Assembly (NCBI GenBank): GCA_037443705.1
Contig: JBBINV010000004.1
Location: forward strand, 1-64,000
Length of the DNA stretch: 64,000 nt
Source: 2-02-FULL-66-14 sp037443705
GTDB lineage: Bacteria > Pseudomonadota > Gammaproteobacteria > Burkholderiales > SG8-39
Direction: 5' to 3'
Shown: one piece after another, positions 58,203-64,000 of the stretch
How positions within the stretch are numbered: the stretch's first letter is position 1
Layout: the number at the start of each line of letters is the position of its first letter
The notes under the pieces: generated by a model
The model's input: only the letters and a program-made list of their open reading frames with translations
Database searches by the model: none
What the model was told of the DNA's origin: nothing
Position numbers and translations under genes: made by a program

Positions 58203-58741
58203 AGCGAAGGGAGCTCCTCGCTGCCGCGCTCGCTGCAGGGGCGTGCGCCGCCTGCTCGAGCCCGGGCGTGAAGCTCGACGCCCCCTACGTGGTGACGCCC
58301 TACGAGGTGGTCGACGAGATGCTGCGCCTCGCCGGGGTCGGTTCCCGCGACGTCGTCTACGACCTCGGCTGCGGCGACGGCCGCATCGTGATCGCCGCCG
58401 CCGAGCGCCGCGGGGCACGCGGCGTCGGGATCGACATCGATCCGCGGCGCATCGACGAGGCGAACGCGGCAGCGCGCCGCGCCGGCGTCGCCGACAGGGT
58501 ACGCTTCGCGGTGCAGGATCTTTTCGCGACCGATTTTTCCGAGGCGACCGTGGTGACGCTGTACCTGTTTCCGGAAATGAACGCGAAGCTGCGGCCGAAG
58601 CTCCTCGCCGAGCTGCGGCCGGGCGCACGAGTCGTGTCGCACGAGTTCGGCATCGCGGGCTGGCCGGCGGACGCAAGCGCCCAGGTGCGCGTGGGGGATT
58701 TCCAGCACCAGGTCTACCTGTGGGTCGTACCGGCGCGATGA
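58199..58741 (+). CDS. Exported FAM173-like methyltransferase, lipoprotein-type
   Basis: The 180-residue protein resembles the methyltransferase at 19.5 kb over its whole length: VYDLGCGDGRIVIAAA, GVGIDIDPRRID, SEATVVTLYLFPEMN and GARVVSHEFGIAGW. Its N terminus KRRELLAAALAAGACAACSS looks like a twin-basic or lipoprotein signal with cysteines that could be lipidated. A GTG start overlaps the fumC stop, and its own stop overlaps the TraB-like gene as ATGA. Substrate and true topology are unknown. Confidence 0.82.
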   Translation: MKRRELLAAALAAGACAACSSPGVKLDAPYVVTPYEVVDEMLRLAGVGSRDVVYDLGCGDGRIVIAAAERRGARGVGIDIDPRRIDEANAAARRAGVADRVRFAVQDLFATDFSEATVVTLYLFPEMNAKLRPKLLAELRPGARVVSHEFGIAGWPADASAQVRVGDFQHQVYLWVVPAR

Positions 58742-59613
58742 CGCGGATTTTCGCGGTCGCGGCGCTCGCGCTGTCGTTGGCGGCGGGGCCTGCGGCGGCC
58801 GAGCGCTTCGCGAGGGGGCTGCTCTGGCGCGTCTCGAACGGAACGGCACCGCCGAGCCACGTCTTCGGCACGATCCACCTCGCCGACCCGCGCGCGCTCG
58901 AGATCCCGCCGCCCGTGCTGCACGCGCTGGAGCAGTCCCGGAGCTACGCGATGGAGGTGCCGAACTGGAGCGAGCACGACCGCCGCCTTTTCGAGGCGGC
59001 GCAGTTCGAGGACGGCCGCAGCCTCGAGGCCGTGGTCGGCGCCGACACCTTCCGCAAGGTGCGCGTGGCGCTCGGCAGCCGCGCGATCCCGGACGAGGTG
59101 ATCGCGCGCATCAAGCCTTGGGCGGCGCTCGCCAACATCGCCGTCTATCCGGCAGATTACGAGAGCGCGACGCTCGATGAGAAGCTGTTCGCGTTGGCGC
59201 GGGCGCGCGGCCTCAGGATCGCAGCGCTCGAGGGGACCGAGGAGCACATCGCGGTGTTCGAGGCCATCCCGCTCGAGACCCAGGTCGCGATGTTGAAGCA
59301 TACGCTCGAGAACCGGGACTGGCTCGCGAGCCGGATCGAGCCCACGCTGCAGGCGTGGCTGAAGCGCGACCTCGCCGCCATCCGCGCGGTGAACGCTCAC
59401 GCCGCGGCGCGGTTTCCCGCGATGGCGGGGCATTACCGCCAGCTCGACCGGCACCTCGTGGACAACCGCACGGTGGTGATGGCGCACCGCCTGTTCCTCC
59501 CGTTGCGCGCGGGGCGCGTGTTCGTCGCGGTCGGCGCCTCGCATCTCTACGGCGACGGCGGGCTGCTCGCGCTGATCGAAGCGCAGGGCTATCGCGTGCG
59601 CCGGGTGTACTGA
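58738..59613 (+). CDS. TraB/GumN-family exported protein
   Basis: The 291-residue protein has a signal peptide (MTRIFAVAALALSLAAGPAAA) and the TraB/GumN fold. It begins with FGTIHLADPRAL, which carries the GTxH motif, and ends with VAVGASHLYGDGGLLALIEA, the GxxHxxG-type motif. Members may be Tiki-like metallo-peptidases in the periplasm, but no enzymatic role is proven for bacterial GumN. It starts in an ATGA overlap with the methyltransferase gene, so the two are probably made together. Confidence 0.88.
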   Translation: MTRIFAVAALALSLAAGPAAAERFARGLLWRVSNGTAPPSHVFGTIHLADPRALEIPPPVLHALEQSRSYAMEVPNWSEHDRRLFEAAQFEDGRSLEAVVGADTFRKVRVALGSRAIPDEVIARIKPWAALANIAVYPADYESATLDEKLFALARARGLRIAALEGTEEHIAVFEAIPLETQVAMLKHTLENRDWLASRIEPTLQAWLKRDLAAIRAVNAHAAARFPAMAGHYRQLDRHLVDNRTVVMAHRLFLPLRAGRVFVAVGASHLYGDGGLLALIEAQGYRVRRVY

Positions 59614-59621
59614 GGGTGGGA

Positions 59622-60239
59622 ATGACGATCGTCGTCCTCATCTCGGGCCGCGGCAGCAACATGGAGGCGATCCTCGACGCGGGGTTGCCCGTTTCGGCCG
59701 TGATCAGCAACGTCGCGGCCGCGAAAGGCCTGGAGGTCGCGCGGCGCCGCGGGGTCGCGACAGGAGTCCTGTCTCACAAGGATTTCGCTTCCCGGGAGGC
59801 CTTTGACGATGCCCTCGCGCAGGCAATCGACTCGTATTCGCCGCGGCTCGTCGCGCTCGCGGGGTTCATGCGCGTGCTCACGCCGGCTTTCGTCTCGCGC
59901 TTCGCCGGGCGCCTGATGAACATCCATCCGTCCCTGCTGCCCGCGTTCCCGGGTCTGGATACGCACAGCCGCGCGCTCGCGGCGGGGGTGAAGCTGCACG
60001 GCTGCACCGTGCATTTCGTCACCGCCGACCTCGACCACGGCCCGATCGTGATCCAGGCAGCGGTGCCGGTCCTGCCCGGCGACACCGCGCAGACGCTCGC
60101 GGCGAGGGTGCTCGCGCAGGAGCATCGGGTGTACCCGCGCGCGATTCGCTGGTTCCTCGAGGGCAGGCTCGTCATCGCGGACGGCGTCGTGCGCGTTGAA
60201 GGAAACGATGCGCAGCTCGTTCTTGCCGATCGCGATTAG
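59622..60239 (+). CDS. purN: Phosphoribosylglycinamide formyltransferase
   Basis: This enzyme formylates GAR with 10-formyltetrahydrofolate in purine synthesis. The 205-residue product has the nucleotide-binding start VVLISGRGSNMEAIL, the catalytic NIHPSLLPAFPGLDTHSRAL with asparagine and histidine, and TADLDHGPIVIQAAVP with the third catalytic aspartate. Its 3' end overlaps the DUF3108 gene by 32 bases. An in-frame GTG six bases upstream is a less likely start. Confidence 0.96.
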   Translation: MTIVVLISGRGSNMEAILDAGLPVSAVISNVAAAKGLEVARRRGVATGVLSHKDFASREAFDDALAQAIDSYSPRLVALAGFMRVLTPAFVSRFAGRLMNIHPSLLPAFPGLDTHSRALAAGVKLHGCTVHFVTADLDHGPIVIQAAVPVLPGDTAQTLAARVLAQEHRVYPRAIRWFLEGRLVIADGVVRVEGNDAQLVLADRD

Positions 60240-60891
60240 CCTGCCGCTGGCAGCGGCCGCAGCGCCGCCGGCGCGCCTCGAGGTCGCCTACGAGGTCGCG
60301 CGAAACGGCACCGCCGTGGCCGAGGTGACCGATCGCCTCGAGCACGACGGCCGCGCCTACCGGCTGGAGCAGTCGTGGAAGGGCAAGGGCGTTTTCGCGC
60401 TGCGCGGCGAGGCGCAGCGCTCGAGCCGCGGCGCGATCGCCGGAAAGGAACTGCGACCTCACGAGTTCGAGGACCGGCGCACCGGCCGGCCGGCGGCGCG
60501 CGCGCTGTTCGGCTGGGAGGCGAAGACGCTGACGCTGCAGTACAAGGACGGACCGGAGACCCGGCCGCTTCCGCCTCGCGCGCAGGACCGGCTCTCGTTC
60601 CTGTGGAGTTTCGCGTTCGACCCGCCGCGCGGGCAGCCCGTCATCCTCAGCGTGGCCGACGGCAAGGGCGTCTCCCGGTACGTCTACCGGAGCGCGGGGC
60701 GCGAGCGCATCCGCACTCCCGCGGGCGCGTTCGAGGCTCTCAAGCTGGCGAAGCAGAAGGACGGCGCCGACGATCGCGGCACCGAGGTCTGGCTGGCGGC
60801 GGACCGGCACTACGTCCCGGTGCGCATCGTCGTTACCGAGAAGGACGGCACGCGCATCGAGCAGGTCGCGGTGCGCATCGCGGCGCCGTGA
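60208..60891 (+). CDS. DUF3108 family exported protein
   Basis: The 227-residue protein has a signal peptide (MRSSFLPIAISLPLAAAAAP) and the DUF3108 beta-rich fold. Segments LEVAYEVARNGTAVAEVTD, LRPHEFEDRRTGR, RPLPPRAQDRLSFLWSF and FEALKLAKQKDGADDRGTEV match the family. The function is not known. DUF3108 genes commonly lie beside purN in betaproteobacteria, as here. AAGGA before the ATG selects this start. Its stop overlaps the RsmB-like gene as GTGA. Confidence 0.85.
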   Translation: MRSSFLPIAISLPLAAAAAPPARLEVAYEVARNGTAVAEVTDRLEHDGRAYRLEQSWKGKGVFALRGEAQRSSRGAIAGKELRPHEFEDRRTGRPAARALFGWEAKTLTLQYKDGPETRPLPPRAQDRLSFLWSFAFDPPRGQPVILSVADGKGVSRYVYRSAGRERIRTPAGAFEALKLAKQKDGADDRGTEVWLAADRHYVPVRIVVTEKDGTRIEQVAVRIAAP

Positions 60892-62117
60892 GGGCGTCGC
60901 CGGCGCTGCTGACGCACGCCGCGGCGGCCGTCGGCGAGCTGTTGCGCCTTTCGGGCCCGGCGGACCAGGCGCTCTCGGCGTACTTCCGCCGGCATCGCAC
61001 CCTCGGGCAGCGCGACCGCGCCTTCGTCGCCGAGGTCGCCTACGCCGTGCTGCGTCGCCGGCGCTCCCTCGAGGCCGCAGCGGGCTGCGCCGCGCCGCGC
61101 GATCTCGTCGTAGCCGCGCTCGCGAAGGTGTTCGGGCTTTCGGGACGCGCGCTTCACGACGACGAATCGACAGTCGCTCGAGTAAAGGCGAGTTCCGCGG
61201 ATTCCTTGCCTGCGGCGGTGCGGGCGGACTTGCCGGATTGGCTTTGGGAGCGGCTCGCGCTCGAGCAGGGCGAAGGCGAGACCGCGCGGATCGCGCTCGG
61301 CCTGCTCAATCCCGCGCCGCTCGACCTGAGGGTGAATCTGGCGAGGATCTCGCGCGACGAAGCGCTTTCGGCCCTGAAGCTCGAGGCGAGCAACACGCCC
61401 TACAGCCCCTGCGGCATTCGGCTTGCCGGAAAGCCGCAGATCAACGCGCATCCGCTTTTCAAGAGCGGCGCGATCGAGGTCCAGGACGAGGGGAGCCAAC
61501 TGCTTGCCTATCTGGTCGCTCCGCGGCGCGGCGAGATGGTGGCCGACTTCTGTGCCGGAGCGGGCGGCAAGACGCTCGCGCTCGCGATGCTGATGCGCGG
61601 TACCGGGCGCGTGTATGCGATGGACGTGTCGGTGCGGCGCCTGGCGGAGCTCGCCCCGCGCGCGCGCCGCGCCGGCGTGCCGAACGTGCATCCGATCGCG
61701 CTTTCCTCCGAAAACGACCCGCGCGCCAAGCGCCTCGCGGGCAAGCTCGATCGCGTCCTGGTCGATGCGCCGTGCAGCGGGTTCGGGACGCTGCGCCGCA
61801 ACCCGGATCTCAAGTGGCGCTACGGGCCCGAGCGCGTGGCGGCGCTCGCCGGGCAGCAGTTCCGAATTCTTTGCGCTGCCGCGAGGCTCGTGAAGCCGGG
61901 CGGGCGCCTGGTGTACGCGACGTGCAGCGTCCTGAGGGAAGAGAACGAGGAGGTCGCGGAACGTTTCGAGCGCGAAGTCGCCGGCTTCGAGCCGCTCGCC
62001 TGCGGCACGATCCTCGAGCAGCAGCGAATCCCGCTGCGGCAGGGCAAGTACTTGCGGCTGTGGCCGCACGTGCACGGCACGGACGGCTTCTTCGCTGCGG
62101 CATTCGCGCGCCCCTAG
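60888..62117 (+). CDS. RsmB-like 16S rRNA (cytosine-C5) methyltransferase
   Basis: This is a NOL1/NOP2/Sun-family m5C methyltransferase of 409 residues. An N-terminal NusB-like domain (about 1-125, with LGQRDRAFVAEVAYAVLRRR) precedes the catalytic domain. The latter shows DEGSQLLAYLVAP, FCAGAGGKTLALA, VDAPCSGFGTLRRNPD with the motif IV cysteine, and YATCSVLREENE with the catalytic cysteine. A GTG start overlaps the DUF3108 stop. The likely target is C967 of 16S rRNA, by family. The end overlaps terC by four bases. Confidence 0.9.
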   Translation: MRASPALLTHAAAAVGELLRLSGPADQALSAYFRRHRTLGQRDRAFVAEVAYAVLRRRRSLEAAAGCAAPRDLVVAALAKVFGLSGRALHDDESTVARVKASSADSLPAAVRADLPDWLWERLALEQGEGETARIALGLLNPAPLDLRVNLARISRDEALSALKLEASNTPYSPCGIRLAGKPQINAHPLFKSGAIEVQDEGSQLLAYLVAPRRGEMVADFCAGAGGKTLALAMLMRGTGRVYAMDVSVRRLAELAPRARRAGVPNVHPIALSSENDPRAKRLAGKLDRVLVDAPCSGFGTLRRNPDLKWRYGPERVAALAGQQFRILCAAARLVKPGGRLVYATCSVLREENEEVAERFEREVAGFEPLACGTILEQQRIPLRQGKYLRLWPHVHGTDGFFAAAFARP

Positions 62118-62872
62118 GGCGAGCCATCCTCCCGGGTATAAGGCTCGCGCAGGTGTACCGGCCCCGCGGCGCGCTTGCGCATGCGGATGTTGAGCAGCTC
62201 GACCGCCACCGAGAACGCCATGGCGAAATAGACGTAACCCTTCGGCACCTCGTGACCGAGCCCTGCCGCGACGAGCACCACGCCCACGACCACCAGGAAG
62301 GCGAGCGCGAGCATCTTGATCGTCGGATGCGCCGAAACGAAGCGGCCGATCGCGCCCGCGAAGGCGACCATCAGACCGACCGACGCGATTACCGCGGCTA
62401 TCATCACCTCGATCTGCCGAACCATTCCGACCGCGGTAATGATCGAATCCAGCGAGAACACGAGGTCGATGACCATGATCTGGGCGACGACCGCGGCGAA
62501 GCTGGCGCGCACTGCCGCCGAAGCGCCGCCTTCCTCGCCCTCGAGCAGCTGGTGGATCTCGCCGACGCTCTTCCACAGCAGGAACAGTCCCCCCCCGGCC
62601 AGGATGAGGTCGCGCCCGGAGACGTCGCGGCCGAACGCGGTGAACAGCGGCGCCGAGACGCCGATGATCCAGGCGAGCGCGACCAGCAGCGCGATGCGCA
62701 TGAACATGGCCATGAAAAGGCCGAGCCTGCGCGCGAGTTCGCGCTGCGCGGCCGGAAGCTTGTCGACCAGGATGGAAATGAAGATCACGTTGTCTATGCC
62801 GAGCACCAGCTCGAGCGCGGTTAGCGCGGCGAACGCGATCCAGGCCTGGGGGTCGGTCAGCAGGTCGATCAT
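62114..62872 (-). CDS. TerC-family integral membrane protein
   Basis: The 252-residue protein has about seven helices and the TerC signatures LELVLGIDNVIFISIL in the first and VIDLVFSLDSIITAVGM in the second half, whose aspartates are thought to bind metal. Relatives (YgdQ, Alx, TerC) export manganese or assist metalation of exported proteins. It ends in a four-base convergent overlap with the RsmB-like gene and is divergent from the MscS gene by 58 bases. Confidence 0.92.
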   Translation of the reverse strand: MIDLLTDPQAWIAFAALTALELVLGIDNVIFISILVDKLPAAQRELARRLGLFMAMFMRIALLVALAWIIGVSAPLFTAFGRDVSGRDLILAGGGLFLLWKSVGEIHQLLEGEEGGASAAVRASFAAVVAQIMVIDLVFSLDSIITAVGMVRQIEVMIAAVIASVGLMVAFAGAIGRFVSAHPTIKMLALAFLVVVGVVLVAAGLGHEVPKGYVYFAMAFSVAVELLNIRMRKRAAGPVHLREPYTREDGSP

Positions 62873-62930
62873 TTGTGGCCTCGCGACGATCGGGGCAGAA
62901 GGCGGCGGTTCGGTAAACTAGCACGCCACC

Positions 62931-64000
62931 ATGAACAACAACGCGATCGGCGTGCTGCTGGCCGACGTCTGGAAGGACCTGGGGGAGCCGGGCGTTCTCT
63001 GGCAGGTCGCGGTGCTCGCGCTCTGCGTGCTCGGGGCCTGGACGCTCGGCCGATTGTTCCAATGGCGTGCGCCCGAGGAGAGCCCGCTTGCGCTGAAGCG
63101 CGGCGCGGCTGCGTTCCGCCGGGTCGTGTTCCCGCTCACGGCCTCCGCGCTGCTGGCCGCCGGGCGCGCGGCGCTCGCGCCGTGGCAGGGCACGAGCCTG
63201 CTCGCGCTGATGATCCCGATCTTCGCGTCGCTCGCCGGGATCCGGTTCTCGGTGTACCTGCTGCGGATCGCGTTCGCACGCGCGCTGTGGCTGGACGCTT
63301 TCGAGCGCGCAATCGCAACGCTAGTCTGGGGTGCGCTCGCGCTGCATCTCACGGGGCTCCTACCGGAGATCATCGTCTGGCTCGAGGGCGTCGCGATCAG
63401 CTTCGGCAAGGAAAGCCTCTCGCTCTGGGCGCTCGCGACGGCCGTCTTCTGGGTCGCCGTGTCGCTGCTCCTCGCGCTCTGGGCGGGAAGCGCGCTCGAG
63501 GCGCGGCTGATGCGAGCCGAGGCGCTGCACGCGAACCTGCGCGTCGTGTTCGCGCGGCTCGGCAAGGCGGCGCTGGTGGTGATCGCCGTCGTCACGGTGC
63601 TGCCGCTGCTCGGCGTGGATCTCACCGTGCTGTCGGTGTTCGGCGGCGCGCTCGGGGTGGGACTGGGGCTGGGCCTGCAGAAGATCGCGTCGAACTACGT
63701 GTCGGGCTTCATCATCCTGCTCGACCGATCGATCCGGCTCGGCGACGTGATCACGGCCGACGGCCAGCACGGCGTGGTGACGCGGATCACGACGCGCTAC
63801 GTCGTGCTGCGCGCGCTCACCGGTGTCGAGGCGATCATTCCCAACGACACGCTGGTGACGACATCGGTGCTGAACCATTCATACAGCGACAGGAAGATCC
63901 GGCTCGCGGTAAGAGTGCAGGTCGCCTACGACAGCGATCTCGCTCTGGTCGAGCAGCTGCTGCTGGAGGTCGCGCGGCGCCAGCCGCGGGTCCTGCGAGA
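62931..64000 (+). CDS. MscS-family mechanosensitive channel, C-terminal end outside the window
   Basis: The visible 356 codons show four to five membrane helices followed by the MscS pore helix and beta domain: LSVFGGALGVGLGLGLQKIA, the Gly/Ala-rich pore line, then FIILLDRSIRLGDVITADGQ, and VEAIIPNDTLVTTSVLNHSYSD. It belongs to the larger MscS-like proteins with extra N-terminal helices that protect against osmotic downshock. The gene runs off the right edge. An ATG 58 bases from the divergent terC start is the clear beginning. Confidence 0.9.
   Translation, partial: MNNNAIGVLLADVWKDLGEPGVLWQVAVLALCVLGAWTLGRLFQWRAPEESPLALKRGAAAFRRVVFPLTASALLAAGRAALAPWQGTSLLALMIPIFASLAGIRFSVYLLRIAFARALWLDAFERAIATLVWGALALHLTGLLPEIIVWLEGVAISFGKESLSLWALATAVFWVAVSLLLALWAGSALEARLMRAEALHANLRVVFARLGKAALVVIAVVTVLPLLGVDLTVLSVFGGALGVGLGLGLQKIASNYVSGFIILLDRSIRLGDVITADGQHGVVTRITTRYVVLRALTGVEAIIPNDTLVTTSVLNHSYSDRKIRLAVRVQVAYDSDLALVEQLLLEVARRQPRVLR

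Noticed and set aside
1..64000. CRISPR arrays, tRNA or rRNA genes, integrases and transposases
   Set aside because: No regular direct-repeat array, cloverleaf or rRNA-like conserved segment, and no recombinase motif was recognised by eye in either strand.

Overview
The window is GC-rich, densely packed bacterial chromosome. Gene content and order (metG/apbC/dcd, darP-pmbA-mog, glyA-nrdR-ribD, gluQRS, a PHB phasin, form II CO-dehydrogenase-like genes) point to a betaproteobacterium, most likely an uncultured Burkholderiales or Nitrosomonadales relative. This placement is inferred from gene families, not from a marker-gene tree. A 23-base N run inside the RND permease shows that this is a scaffolded draft, and both window ends cut a gene (a Ser/Thr kinase on the left, an MscS-type channel on the right). 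No rRNA, tRNA, CRISPR array, IS element or prophage was seen.

Layout. 0-9 kb: housekeeping genes (metG, apbC, dcd, an ornithine/lysine-type decarboxylase behind a strong promoter and a Cys-rich mini-ORF, folA, thyA) with two Ser/Thr kinases; one of these is fused to a receiver domain and coupled to thyA. 9-16 kb: a PilZ-like protein, a deletion-scarred carboxylesterase remnant and a TetR-controlled RND efflux operon. 15.7-20.7 kb: fumarylacetoacetase-like, mog, DUF3237 and darP in one overlapping operon, divergent from pmbA, then an exported methyltransferase and a degenerate cyclase. 20.8-36.6 kb: a molybdenum hydroxylase (CO-dehydrogenase-like) neighbourhood with coxSLM, a coxD/coxE/coxG maturation operon that contains a malonyl-CoA decarboxylase, and xdhC plus mocA. 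A 3.3 kb island of toxin-antitoxin-like genes and spliced gene fragments separates coxM from coxD. A phosphatase and a sulfatase lie between coxS and xdhC. 36.6-41.9 kb: glyA-nrdR-ribD, arginase, ribE and an FHA-cyclase. 42-47.8 kb: HrpA helicase, an EI24 membrane protein, a molybdopterin-binding-domain protein and a phasin. 48-54.3 kb: a B12-dependent acyl-CoA mutase cluster (TetR, split mutase, MeaB fused to a GalT-like domain) flanked by two EamA transporters. 54.3-64 kb: gluQRS, thioredoxin, pirin, Dps, fumC, a second exported methyltransferase, a TraB-like protein, purN, DUF3108, RsmB-like, TerC and MscS.

How the genes work together. Arginase and the decarboxylase give an arginine-ornithine-putrescine route. 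Mog and MocA fit the supply of the molybdopterin cofactor to CoxL. GlyA, FolA and ThyA form the folate/dTMP cycle, with Dcd feeding dUMP. Kinases, an FHA-cyclase and a PilZ-like protein suggest Ser/Thr phosphorylation and nucleotide signalling. Two themes deserve follow-up. First, the split acyl-CoA mutase has an active-site loop unlike the characterised mutases. Second, several genes appear to have been spliced by internal deletions (carboxylesterase, two substrate-binding proteins, GYD protein, PIN, XRE, MeaB-GalT).
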